Shown in pieces: positions 31,726-43,660 of a DNA stretch of 64,000 bases; positions within the stretch are counted from its first letter, which is position 1, and each line of letters opens with the position of its first letter. The position numbers and the translations under genes are program-made. The notes beneath the pieces were generated by a model. That model ran no database searches. It saw only the letters and a program-made list of their open reading frames with translations, and was not told the origin of the DNA. Source of the stretch: Apoda limacodes. Its lineage: Eukaryota; Arthropoda; Insecta; Lepidoptera; Limacodidae. The stretch spans positions 7,011,001 to 7,075,000 of the forward strand of contig OX291547.1 in NCBI GenBank assembly GCA_946406115.1, in the 5' to 3' direction.

Positions 31726-31950
31726 TTAACGAGGAACTACCCTCCTGGCGCTGACTCGCCTTCGGGTTCGAGGCTCACGCTGGTCTAAGGGACGACCCCA
31801 AAAGCGATAACCCAAGCCAAGGCTCCCCCCGTGGGGGCCCTTGAGCGTTGGGTGCTATTTGGGCTGAGACTCCTTCAGAGTCTCGCTCCAAAAGCCCGGT
31901 AGAGCAGTAATGGCTGCATCAGCCAACTGCATTGTCAGTTCAGAAAAAAA
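31726..31950 (+). mobile_element. GC-rich retroelement 3'-end fragment (Rep-G), plus
   Basis: This is a 200-base GC-rich segment in AT-rich DNA. It ends AGCCCGGTAGAGCAGTAATG, GCTGCATCAGCCAACTGCAT, TGTCAGTTCAGAAAAAAA and then a (TA)n stretch. The tail and sharp composition change suggest the 3' untranslated end of a LINE. The same end sequence occurs on the minus strand at 51842-51985. It contains a CTGAGACTCCTTCAGAGTCTC-like hairpin near 31865-31885. Confidence 0.6.
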
Positions 31951-34900
31951 TATATATATATATAGGCTTCAATTGATTTGTCTGTATTTAAGAGGTTCAT
32001 TGATGTCAAAAAGATAAATCGGGTTATTAGTTCTAACGATGTGTTCATAAATATACTTAAAATCATTATAAAATGGTCAAAGACAATCATGATAAGTTGT
32101 AATAATAAATACCAAAATAAATGTAACTCAAACACGCAAGCACAAATACATATCTGTGTGCCACTTTACCGAAGCTATGTCGATCACCAATCACCTTCGT
32201 TTATCACCGAATGTGTACTTATAATAGGCTCCTCCAAGCTTTCTCCATATCAGCTTAAAATTTGTAAATATAGACGTCCATTATACTGTGCCATTTTCAT
32301 GATATAGGTTCTAATTAAAGAATGTAGTCTTAAACATGAATTGATGACGTATACAAAACCCAGCTTAACTGGCTTCTGATATTCAGGTATCAAAACCGAA
32401 GACCATACAATAAATTCAGAAATACACGCAGCAAAGACTGTTGAGAGGCCGAAGCCGGACTTGATCATCTTAGAATGGTTTAAAACAAAAGAGACAGCGT
32501 CTTTTTCTGTTATATTTATTTGTAAAGGGATTTTTATCTCTGTGTGTATGCCCTATTTACCTTCTTTATATTTCGTTCACATTACATCCATTGTTTATCA
32601 ATAAAATAAACTTTTAAAAACTGACTTAAAATATATACTTAAAGTAAAAAAAAAAAACCCTGAAGCAAAGATTACTTAAAAATTCTTTTATTAATCTTAC
32701 GTTTTTGCGAGAACACGCAAAACATAGGGAAATTTATTTTCTTCTCCCTGCCGTTGAATGCTTATAAATAATTTACTTCGAAGTGTTATATATATGTCAT
32801 AGTTTTTATTCCCCAAAGGGGTGAGCCAGTGTTTGGATCATCCACATCATATTGTGGGGAACAGCCTCTTTTCAAGTTCAGTCTGCTAGAAAACTTATTA
32901 ACGTACTTTACTCTACAAAATAGGTAGACCTTCCAAAGAAAAGTTTTAGCCTTATTTTTATGCGACAGTAAAAAATAGGAATCAAATATTTACCCTGTTT
33001 GCAGCTTAATGATAAAACGTAAAAAAAAATTACTTTGCCTAAAAATTTGAATCAAAAAGGAGTACAAGTTTACTGCACACAACAAGGTACTGAAGATTTA
33101 CTTTTATTCTGCAATTTAAAATAAATAAAATAGGAAAAAAGAGATAACTGATTTACACTTATGCATGATATGGATGGAGTGTTTATCGATTATCAAGGTG
33201 ATATTAGGTAAGTATGGAGGTGACCTGAATTCAGTAGATATACCCAAATGACCATTGGGTCTTTGTTTTAATTTTGTAAAGGTAAAAAAATTAATTCAAA
33301 AAACGATGTCTTTTGGAATAACCGTACTTTTTGGTAAATTATATAAGTGAAGATGAAAGATGATGATGAACCAATGCTATATAAATTATGTTAATCTAAA
33401 TTTTGATTCGTTTTTAACTTGGACCGTATCTTAATAGCCCCAAATCACTAAATCTATTCTTCTTGCCTTCTATTCACGCGACAAAATAAGATATCATTGG
33501 ATATTGAATAATAAGGTCGTCGCTTAAAATGTGAAAGTAGTCGATATTTTATTTTGTTGACAGAAATAATTTTTTAAAAACAAATAAAAAACGAAAGTTT
33601 GAGTGAGTTAAACAGCTGAATGGATACATAGTTTAAATCACACTAAAGACCTTGAACTAATAGTGTGGGGGTATTTAAAACATGTCTAAATGTACTTCCT
33701 AACAATTTAATATTTTATACATATACCTGTTCTTGTTCCCAACAGCTCTACCCCCGTAAGATTACTGTACTGTTTTTCCGTCTTCCTCAATAAACTATCC
33801 AACGCAAAAAGAATTTTTTAAATCGGGATAGTAGTTTTTGATATTACATCGTTCAAACATAAAAACAAAGTACCCATAAAGCCACAAACAAAACTAAATA
33901 CTATACACCCAAGTATAGACCAAATAGATGGATTTAAATGTAGTAGTTGCCAACATCAGCATAGTTATTTTATTTTCGTACGTCGGTGACAACCCTGTGT
34001 AGACCATCCAAGGTATTTACTTCTATCCAGCGGTATTCTTTATTGATGTCTATACATTTAAATACATTTAACGGGTGAAGGCATCGCAAATTGCTACCGT
34101 TCTCGAAGCGGCTGGTTGGTAATCGATTTTACTGTCTCTCGGCAAAATAATGGTTCTCCTTCACTATTTTCCTTTTCTGCTTGTAAATCGTTTTGTTTAT
34201 TTTATTTTTGACGCAACCACTTATTTACTAAAATATAAAGTATGTATGTATGTATTTAAAAAAAATCAAGTAACAGATAATTGTTTAACACTTTATCAAA
34301 ACTTTAGTAGACGACACGTACAGCAACCAAATTTAATATAAAAGCCACCGTGGAACCTTATTATAGTAAATCAACCGACTGAAATGGCTTCTCCTAATTA
34401 CTTATGTAAGTAAAATTCATTTAAGTCAGGTAATTTACTATGATAAGATTATATCTATCTTAAATCAACTGTATTCAATTTTGCCTAACATAACTTAAGT
34501 TCAAGCACAGAATGAGGAATGAAAATATAAATATAAATATATCTTCGCTTGTATAATGTATGAACGCCAAAATTTTTACTCATTTGTTAAATATAGTGAC
34601 CCACACAGTATTAATACAAGGAATAAGGAAAAATTGGTAGTTCCAAAATGTCGTCTTCAGAAGGTACATAGCTCTTTCGCCAATCAAAGTGGTTAATTTA
34701 CCCTTAAATAAATTTAAAATACAGTTTTTATGCAATTACGTTCCCTAGTTTTATTTATGTAACTAGAGACAGGCATGTTATTTTCATTAAGAGTTTTTTT
34801 TATAACAACAAACTAAAAAACAGCTGGAAAATTTCGGGCATTATTAGTGAAAACAGTTAAAATATTGATTGTCGTCTCGTTTCAAGTATGGAGTGTTTGT

Positions 34901-35334
34901 AAATTAAACAATAGTTAGGAAATGATTATCTTTGACACTTTATTTATTGAATAAAAAAATATCTAGATATCATATAAGTTATTTGCAAATAGAAAAGAAA
35001 ATATTTGAAATAAATTATTTGTCTACTCTTTTAAAAAGAGTAAAGTTGTAAAATAATTATGATGCTAGGTAAAAATATTTTTTTCGTAATCACTTTAAAG
35101 TTATTAATAAATTGAAACGTGAAAAAAAGCTAAAAGTGGCCGTTTTTAACAAAAACGTTATCTACAACTCACAGATAAAGTTTCAAAAATAGCTTATACC
35201 TAGTATGAATAATCGATTTGTAACTTTTGAAATGTGTTTTGTAAAACTGCGCCTTAAAGAAAAGAATTTTGATATATTTTGCCTTTCAGACAGTCATCAA
35301 TTTTATAGGTCATAAAAGTAAATATCTCGCTAGC
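31951..35334. other. No recognisable feature (3.4 kb)
   Basis: This is AT-rich DNA. Open frames such as 31978-32307 (plus) and 32250-32468 (minus) have no recognisable motif. No inverted ends, tRNA boxes or repeat partners were seen. Confidence 0.5.
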
Positions 35335-35612
35335 CTTCATACGTTTCCAGTGTTGGGGTACGCCCTACCCTCATAAGCGAGGGTGATTTGGGCCATTGTC
35401 TACACGCGGGCCCAGTGCGGATTGTAGACTTCATATACGTCTGTTTTTTTTTGACGTATGCAGGTTTCCTCACAATTTTTTCCTTTACCGAAAAGCCAGT
35501 GTAAATAAATCAGTGTACTTGAGAAATTAAGAAACACATACTCCCGGGGTTCGAACCTCCGACACTTGGGACGTGAAGTGAAATTTAAACCCCTCGGCCA
35601 CCACCGACCGAA
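35335..35612 (-). repeat. SINE-B copy 1 (complete)
   Basis: The minus strand begins GTGGTGGCCGAGGGGTTTAA (A box resembling tRNA-Leu/Ser) and continues AGTGTCGGAGGTTCGAACCC (B box). The body is CACTGGCTTTTCGGTAAAGG, then GTATATGAAGTCTACAATCC, GCACTGGGCCCGCGTGTAGA and CACCCTCGCTTATGAGGGTA. Other copies: 39109-39275 (+), 39278-39603 (-), 62672-62862 (+); tail pieces at 39650-39775 and 52138-52215. Confidence 0.75.
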
Positions 35613-36346
35613 AGTAAATATACATATTACATTTATATTATTAACAAAATTTATTAAAAACTTATGTAAATCGAAAGTCTAATTTCAGAGTTAGAATAGT
35701 TCAGTCTTTGACGTCAACATACACTTCAGTTCACTTTACATACTGAACTAAAATTTTATGAAGTAATAGTAAATTACTTCCGAGGCCGTAAAACTAAGCC
35801 TTCGCTGGATAAGTAGAGTTTGAAGGACTAACAGTGAGGTTAGATATATTATAGAGTTTTACTCAAAAACGCAAATCGCGAAATAGAGTAGAAAGGGGGA
35901 TACCCGCACCATCCATAGTAATTCCGGCCACAAGTGCCCACATGTAGCCGATAATAGGCTCTACTTTAAGTGCATAGATAAAGAAAATGATTCATAAAAA
36001 ACTGAGGGTTTTAATGACAGGAAATTTTATTTTTTTCTGAAAAAGTCTTATTCACAGAAGCTTATTCATGTTTTTTGTAACTTGCACTCATTATTTTATA
36101 TGAATTCCCAATATTTTCTGTTGTTTACAGTTACTTACAGATACATTGGCTGAACACTTTTGTTTTAGCTACATGCATAAGTACCTAGAGTTCTTTATTT
36201 TATTAAAAAATCGGTGAACCAAAGCTGCCACCTTAGTACATTAACACGTTGCAATAAAGCAATGTGTTTCCAAAGCGTAGTGATGGTCCTTCCAGCTTTC
36301 CTTATCCAATTCTATATACCACAAATATAAGAAGCATTTAGTAAAA
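35613..36346. other. No recognisable feature
   Basis: Nothing supportable is seen here. Confidence 0.45.
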
Positions 36347-36500
36347 TTAGCTTTTGCCCGCGACTTCGTTCGCAAAACAGTATTGCGCGTCAATAACTTT
36401 GGATTTACTTAATGGATTTTGATGAAACTAACCTCATCAAAAGCACCTTGGAGTCTTCCTTATATAAATGAGATCCAAATTGGCAATACCGGTGATTATA
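36347..36500 (-). mobile_element. Helitron-like 3'-end fragment
   Basis: On the minus strand, GCGAACGAAGTCGCGGGCAA and AAGCTAA|T end the segment: a GC-rich near-terminal stretch followed by a CTRR end. Upstream, GAGGTTAGTTTCATCAAAAT resembles the interior of this repeat class. The 5' end is missing. Confidence 0.45.
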
Positions 36501-37344
36501 AAAAACTACCTACCCTACCTACCTTAAAAAAACGGAAGATAAACGTTTCGCTACTATTAATATGCTTAAATAATGCCTTACTTCTACTGTCAAACAAATC
36601 TATTTATCTATTATCTATATTAGTTATTTTTTACATTGTAGCGTTTTTTGTATGATCCGAATTTTATGGGCGTTTTTGGTCATAAATAGGCATCCACCTT
36701 CATTCACAGCAGGAAATAAAAACAAAAAGTTGAAGAATATAATATTTTTTAAATATAGCCAATTCGATATTTAAAAGATATAAATAATTATTCTTTTGCT
36801 ATTTGCATGTCTTACTTTATAACAGGCAAATTAACTCTCACATTTTCTGTCCGTAAAAGTGTATTTTTCGTCATAGGATCGATGTCCTTTTCTTTTTTCG
36901 AATTTAATTGCAACTCTTCATTGTTTTTGAGTAAAATAGGTTTTTATTCGTAACAAACAGAAGTATGTACTTTGAATGATGCCTTTGTTTTATTAGTCTA
37001 AGTAAATAATTAAAATAATTTATATTTAACCTAAATATTAAGTAAATTTTAACAAATACAGTTTAAAATAATTGGCTGAATCTAAAATTTTCTAATCCAA
37101 AAATAATGAAGCAAAACGAATAAATTGGCATCGAAAGCCAATTAAAGGAAAATAATAATTATGCGACGGGAATTAACAAATATAACTTGGAAATTTTCTC
37201 AAAGATTTTTTAATAAGACACTAAGATCTTTTGGAGCAGTAAAATTCAGCATCGACGTGATTTATCATATTTATTATGATTGACAATTGAATAATTTTGG
37301 CACCGTTTGTGTCCCGCATTTTATTAATGAAATTATATTTATAC
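36501..37344. other. No recognisable feature
   Basis: This is AT-rich spacer. Confidence 0.45.
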
Positions 37345-37677
37345 ATTTCCTAGCCTCATATATGTATAAAGAAATAGAGTGGAGAAATAGGGCTTCACCT
37401 GCCCTAAATTTGGTTATCAGAATGGAATTCTTACGTCAACGCCTTTATTATACTAATGAAGTTTGCCATAGCAAGCTATAGCTGCAGCTATAGTTCTTTT
37501 ATAGATATTACCGCGGGAACTTTTAAATCTTTTGGGATAAAATTATCCAATGTCATTCTCCGGCACTCAAACTATGTTCTTACAATTTCATCTAAATTGG
37601 TTCAGCGTAAAGAGGTAACAGACAGGCAAAATAATTCTAAAGAAACCCTGCTTTCGAATTTATAATACTAGTATAGA
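37345..37677 (-). mobile_element. Helitron-like element, 5' end defined
   Basis: The minus strand starts TCTATACTAGTATTATAAAT and continues with CTGTTACCTCTTTACGCTGA and ACCAATTTAGATGAAATTGT, a block shared in sense with 50654-50990. CTATAGCTGCAGCTATAG near 37479-37496 is a perfect palindrome. The 3' terminus is unclear. Confidence 0.5.
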
Positions 37678-37784
37678 AAGATCGAAAGGGTCGCCGTAGC
37701 TCATCTTGTCTAGCTTTTAGTATGGTATTATAAATTTATAAAAATATATATTCATTTAAAATTTATCCAATAGTTCCAAAGATT

Positions 37785-37840
37785 ATTCTGAACGCACATA
37801 CAAACAAACTGACAAAGTCCCTTTATAATGTTAGTATAGA
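37785..37840 (-). mobile_element. Helitron-like 5'-end fragment
   Basis: On the minus strand, A|TCTATACTAACATTATAAAGG, GACTTTGTCAGTTTGTTTGT: only the 5' terminal segment is present. Confidence 0.45.
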
Positions 37841-39108
37841 TGATATTCATAGTATGATATGAAGGACAGAGGTAAATAACATTTCTGTTGTTAAATAGAT
37901 GCAGGAAACTAATAGAAGTTGTTCGTTTGATCGTGTTTCCATGTCAACACCACTCCTAAACTTTGCCCTAATGGAGTTGCAAACTCGCTCGCCACAACGT
38001 TTAAGGGGATTCTCTCGGCTTAAACTTTAAACTTCTTAGAAGCATTTAAATTAACTGTATTGAAGGAATATGTCACTTGCATTTCCATTAACTCTGTTAA
38101 AGATCGGTGATTGTATATTGTTATTGTAGATTTGTAAAACTTTTAAAATTAGAATTGACGGCTTATCTATGAAACATACTATTTTCACTATCATTATAAA
38201 CTAAGTTTACTATAAAATTGGAATCAGGTATATAGCTTTAATATAATGTAGAAAAGAACTTGTATTTCAAAAATTTAAAATAAAATAAGGTACGTATATA
38301 TTTATTATAAATACCAAATTATTGTAAATTTATTGACAATTCCTGAGTTCGAACTCGAATTCGAAGTTTTTAACAAACTTAAGGAATTGATAAATATATA
38401 ACATAGTTAATGAACGGTAATAACTTCTAAAATTAATCATTTAAAAATAATAACAATTTACTAGTATTTAATTTATAAGATTATCCATAAGGTTTTTTAT
38501 TTTCTGAGCTTCTAATGTACTTAAAATTAAATTATTTTGTTCATTTAGGTTTTTCTTCTCTGCTCTACCACTTTGGTTTAAAAAACATTGTATCAAAAGC
38601 AGTTTTGCAGCGATGGGCTCACAAACTGCCACGCCGGACTGAAATGGATCGTCAAAAGAGGCTGATCACCACATTAGTATGTGGCTGTGTCCCCTTATAG
38701 AGAATAAAACCGTAGAGATATACATACATACGTATATAGACTATTAAGACTTTCCAGAATATAATTCCACAAAAGTGTTCCAAAACTATGAGCGTTGCAC
38801 TAAAACAATACAATTAAAAATACTTTATTACTTGGCAGTATTGATGTCACAGTTATATCCAGAGAACGTAGTCAATAAAACGTTTCATTGCAGTTCCGAA
38901 GTTAAATTTAAACATTACATTTCAACGGATATAAAACTAAGTGACAATGAGAAAAAATATATTGTTATTGTTAGTAAACCGAGCAAAGTTGAGCGAAGTA
39001 CTTACTCGAAACTCTGAGTGTCAAACTAGCTTCTGAATAGAAAATTCAATCTCAGATTGGTTATAAGGTTTATTCGAAACTGAACATGTTTTATAACTTG
39101 GCTGATTT
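37841..39108. other. No recognisable feature; unassigned frame at 38515-38700
   Basis: The plus-strand frame 38515-38700 ends NIVSKAVLQRWAHKLPRRTE, MDRQKRLITTLVCGCVPL and is followed at once by AATAAA (38703-38708). TTTGTTCATTTAG precedes the open part like a 3' splice site. I do not recognise the peptide. It could be a chance ORF, a terminal exon or an element remnant. Confidence 0.35.
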
Positions 39109-39275
39109 GACTAAGATCAGTAGTGGCCTAGAGGTTTCGATTTCACCTTGCTTCCTGAATGGCGTAGGTTAGAGCCCGGCAGGTACAAATGAGACTTTTT
39201 TCTATTTCTCAAGTATATTGATTATTCACAACACTGGCTTTTCGGTGAAGGAAAACATCGCGAGGAATCCTTCTT
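39109..39275 (+). repeat. SINE-B copy 2 (plus, 3' part missing)
   Basis: AGTAGTGGCCTAGAGGTTTC (A box) and TAGGTTAGAGCCCGGC (degenerate B box) are followed by ATTTCTCAAGTATATTGATT and CACTGGCTTTTCGGTGAAGG. The body then stops at about 39275, where an inverted copy begins. Confidence 0.65.
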
Positions 39276-39277
39276 CT

Positions 39278-39603
39278 TCTGGCCAGCATTCATACGTCCC
39301 CTGTTGGGGCACGGTCTACCCTCATAAGCGAGGGTGATTTAGGCCATATTCCACACGCGGGCCCAGTGCGGATTGTGGACTTCACATACGTCTTAATAAG
39401 TACGTAAACCGTTTATAAATACATAAGTAGGTTTCCTCACGATGCGATGTTTTGCTTCACCAAAAAGCCAGTGGTATGAATAAATAAATCAGTGTATTTG
39501 AGAAATTAAGAAAAGACTCATTGGGACACGCCGACCCCGGGGTTCGAACCTCCGCCACTTGGAACGTAAAGTGAAATTTAAACCCCTCTGCCACCACTGT
39601 TGA
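39278..39603 (-). repeat. SINE-B copy 3 (minus, complete)
   Basis: On the minus strand the head GTGGTGGCAGAGGGGTTTAA and GCGGAGGTTCGAACCCCGGG is followed by the complete body, ending CTTATGAGGGTAGACCGTGC, CCCAACAGGGGACGTATGAA. It lies tail to tail with copy 2, forming an imperfect inverted repeat. Confidence 0.75.
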
Positions 39604-39649
39604 TTTGGAAAAAAAAACTCGGCAATGATTCAAAAAAAAGATGAACCTA

Positions 39650-39775
39650 TGTGCAATCCACAATCAGCATTGGATGCGCGTGTGGACTATGACCCAAATC
39701 GTCCTCGGTGAAGGTAGGCCGTTACTAACAGCAGGGATGTAAGAGGCTGATAAGGTACAATTTATTTACTTAATA
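39650..39775 (+). repeat. SINE-B tail fragment
   Basis: CAATCCACAATCAGCATTGG, GCGTGTGGACTATGACCCAA and ATCGTCCTCGGTGAAGGTAG match the last third of SINE-B, with additional AACAGCAGGGATGTAAGAGG found also at 52242-52258 in part. Confidence 0.55.
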
Positions 39776-40444
39776 TTTAAGCTTATTATTTTGCCTAACA
39801 TAAACATACGTACATACATACAGTATATTGTTTATTTTTGGCTGTATAAATTGATAAAAAAAAATTATATCTTAAAATAACTTTTTTGTTCCGACGGCTA
39901 CAAATATATTCAGTAAGCCATCATATTCGTTCTCTTCGCTGATAGATTCTAAATTCTATAGCCTACATCACTTACCATTATATAAATATTGAGTCCCATG
40001 AGTATGATGCCACTGCTACAGTTGTTTCAATATTTACTAAACAAATACCTACTTATTTTCAACAACGTTCGTTTCATTATACTTAAACTGTTATTAAAGT
40101 AAATGTAATATGTGTTAAAATTTTAATAAATGTTATATACCTACAATATAACTTTTTTCTCCTGTGTTATCAAGACAACAGATTTAAACCTATTTATTAT
40201 GCAAATACTTTTACTACCAACATTCAGATTTCAAGTACTGAGTCGGTTTAAACGGATTAGCCAAGGCAAAGTTCGACTGATCACAGATTGCTTCACTGTG
40301 AAATTCGTGTACTTATTTAAATAAGTTTTGATTCCTTACTTTGTTCAATAAATATGAATTCAGTTTATTTATATGAACTACATATTGGTACACTTTGCGA
40401 CCAAATTAAATTTAATAAAAATCAAAAACTTATATATTCATTAG
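39776..40444. other. No recognisable feature
   Basis: This is AT-rich spacer preceding (in element orientation, following) the RTE copy. Confidence 0.5.
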
Positions 40445-43400
40445 TTCTACGATCTTCTTCTTCTTTCAAGTGCCATCTCCGTCCAGGAGGTTGGCGACCA
40501 TATGTCTATATGTCTCTCTATCTTTAGTCAAGTGAATTAGTCTGTCTATGCTCTTCACTTCCGTCCAGTCTCTTAAATTCTTGGTCCATGATGTGCGCCT
40601 TCTACCACGGTCACGCTTCCCTTTAATTTTTCCCTCTATAATTAAATTCAATAGGTTGTATTTCTTGTTTCAGTAAATATGTCCAGAGTATGCTGCTTTT
40701 CTCTTCTTTATTGTTGATACTACTTCTGGGTCTTTTTTCATGATTTCCAAAACTCTGACGTTAGTTATTTTCAATCCACTTGATTTTGAGCATCCTTCGA
40801 TAAATCCACATTTCAAAAGCCCTAAGTTTGTTAACCAAATTCTTTTTAAGGGTCCAGCTTTCGCAACCATACATAAGAATCGGGATGATATAACATTTAA
40901 CCATTCGCCACCTCAGCTTTTGGTTTATTTTTCTGTTAGTTAGAAGCTTCCTCATTTTCTGAAAGGTGTTTCTGGCTATTTCAATTCTCAGCCGAATTTC
41001 CTCCTCTGATTCCCAGTCTTCATTTAACCAACAACCCAGGTATTTATAGCTTTTTATTCTGTCTATTATTTTGTTATCTAAGGCTAGAGATCTTACTGCT
41101 TCTGACATTGGAGTTTTACTAACAATCATGTGTTTTGTTTTATTTGTGTTTATCTTTAGTCCATATTCTAAAAGTGTGTTATTGAGTCTTTGCAGCATTA
41201 TTAGTAGGTCTTTAGGGTTAGTAGCTAATAAAATGGTATCATCAGCGTACCGAATGTTCTGTATCAGTTTGCCATTCACACGGATCCCAAGATCAAGTTC
41301 GTCAAAAGCATTTCTAAAAATCATCTACATCATACAAGTTAAATAAGCAGTGTGACAAGATACAGACCTGCCTTACGCCTTTCTGAATTTGGACTTCTTC
41401 AGTTAAAATGTTATTAATTTTGTTTTTAGGTTTTTGTTTCCAGTATAAGTTCTCTATAAATTTAATGTCATTTCCATCTATTGCAATTGATTTTAATACA
41501 TCAATTAATTTAGCATGATTAACGTTGTCAAATGCTTTTTCAAAGTCGATGAAGTACATATGAACATCTACTTGAACATCTAGACATCTTTGTACTAAAA
41601 CTTGGACAGCTACTAAAGCATCTCTAGTACCCATTCCGGCTCTAAACCCAAATTGTGTGTCACTTATGTTTTCTTCAATTTTCTTGTAAATTCTTGTTTG
41701 TATGATTTTTAGAAATACTTTTAGGAAATGAGTCATCACACTGATCATCCGATGATCGCAGCAACTTTTGGCATTGGCTTTTTTAGGTTTTGGTGTGAAT
41801 ATTGATAAGAGCCATTCTTCAGGGAGCATATTGTCTGATTGATAAAATTTGTTAAATAATGAAACTAAATCTTCTATGTTATAATCATGTATCAATTTTA
41901 TTATTTCTATCGCAATTCCATCGGAATCCAATGCCTTTCCACCCTTCATATGCTTTAAGGCCGATATTATTGCTGGACTCTCCAAGTTGAGATCACTTAG
42001 AGGCTCAGTCGGTATCCTGTCATCCTTAAAAAGATGTTGCACATAGTTTTGCCAGACTTCGCAGGCTTCTTTTTTTTATCAAAAACAATATTTCCATTTT
42101 GATTTACAAGTGTACTTGGAATTCACTTATTGTTTATATTTGTGAACTCTTTTACCTGCTTATGTAAATTAAAACTGTCATGTATCTGTTGTAATCTCTC
42201 TATTTCTCTACATTTATTTGTTAACCATTGTTCCCTTGCAACTGTAATTTCCCTGTTAATTCTTATGTCTATTTCATTATATTTATCCTCATTTATGTTT
42301 TTATAAGTCCGCCTTTCATTAATTAGTAGTAATATCGGTCATCCAATCTTGTCGCTTTTTCAACATTTTACTAGTTAGTTCTTTCGATGTTATGTTTCTT
42401 ATTTCCGCCACAAGATCTTTATATGTAGTTAATGGATTGTTCCCCTTCTCACATATAGGTTTGATATAGTTATTAAGTTCAACACTCACTAAAGTTTGGA
42501 CAGCCTCATCTTTAAGACGTTTTAAGTCTACTTTCATTTTATTTGATGGCGGTTTCAATTTCTTTAACTTTAAAATCATCTTGGCAAAAACATTTTACAT
42601 CAGCCCCGGGATAAGTTTTGACGGTCTTTTATCATGCGATGGTTTGTCAGCTGGTGAGCGCCAAGTGTGAAGTCGTCTTGCAGGATGTTGAAACCAGGTA
42701 TTTGTAATGACCAAGTTGTTTTCTGAACAAAAATCTATGAGTCTGTCTCCTCTATCATTCCTTTTCTCTAAGCCAAATTTCCCCACAATTTTCCCTTCTT
42801 CTCCTTGTCCCACCTTTGCATTTAAGTCCCCCATTATTATGTTGATATTCTGTGATTTAACTGACGTTATATTTGGTTTATTTCCTCATAAAATTCTTCC
42901 ACTTCCTGGTCATCACCATCACATGTTGGTGCATAGACTTGAACTATGTTTAAGTTGAAGGGATGGGCACTGATTGTTAGCATCATGCATCTATTAGAAA
43001 GGTAAAGAACATTTGAAACGTACTTTCGAAGTTCATTGCTCACCATAATACCAACTCCGTGGTAGTTACATTTTTGATCGGTTGGGTTTCCCGTATAGAA
43101 CAGCGTGGCGTCATCTTTATCAATCCTCCCGCTATCAGCTAGTTTTGTTTCACTAATCCCCATTATATCTATCTTTAATCTTACCATTTCTGTTATGGCA
43201 TTTTCTAATTTCCCCTTTTTATTTAGTTGACGTTGACGTTCCAAGTACTCAAATTTATGATATCTTCTTGTTTCTTCTTTGTAATCTTCATTTTATTCGC
43301 ATTGGGATCTTCACCAGTCTCCAATTTAACATTGTCGAGCCTAGCAACTCTTCGACGCCGAGTGCTAGTCGGTTCACATGGCTTACTATTTCTTGATTCA

Positions 43401-43660
43401 GACATGACATATGGTTTTACTGCGGGCAAATAATATGTAGTGGGGCCCCAATCTCCTTCTAAATTTGTCGTTTTTAAGGTTATTTAGACCCCAAGGCCGT
43501 TGCAGCCTCTTCCAGCCAGTTGCCCAGCGGGGAGGAATGGTTATACCGCCATTGAATCAGCCGCCAGAGCCCCGTCTGTTCTCTAGCAGAGAGCACCACG
43601 GCAACCTTTGGTTGCCGCCGCCATCCGGCGCGTGCAGGTGGGGTTGACAATTGGGTCGGA
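40445..43660 (-). pseudogene. RTE-type LINE, near full length, multiply broken
   Basis: Reading the minus strand from 43660: a GC-rich leader (43660-43480), then an N-terminal part (43429-43223) leading to LSTWNVNV. The endonuclease follows (MGISETKLADSGRID, HGVGIMVSNELRKYV, VQVYAPT; then MGDLNAKVG at 42834), then linker (42579-42319). The RT domain lies at 42042-40761: FGFRAGMGTRDAL, motif A FIDFEKAFD with the Asp at residue 166 of the 42042 frame, motif B GVRQVCILSHCLF (altered from GVRQGCVLSP), and motif C YADD at about 41249-41238. The C-terminal region has MYGCESWTLKK and KGKRDRGRRRTSWTKNL. It ends in GAAGAAGAAG near 40456, an RTE-like simple tail. At least six frame breaks split what should be one ORF of about 1000 residues. 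Order and motifs fit the RTE clade. Confidence 0.88.

Noticed and set aside
35340..35612. Possible microRNA hairpin
   Set aside because: Sequence and promoter boxes match SINE-B, present in several copies.
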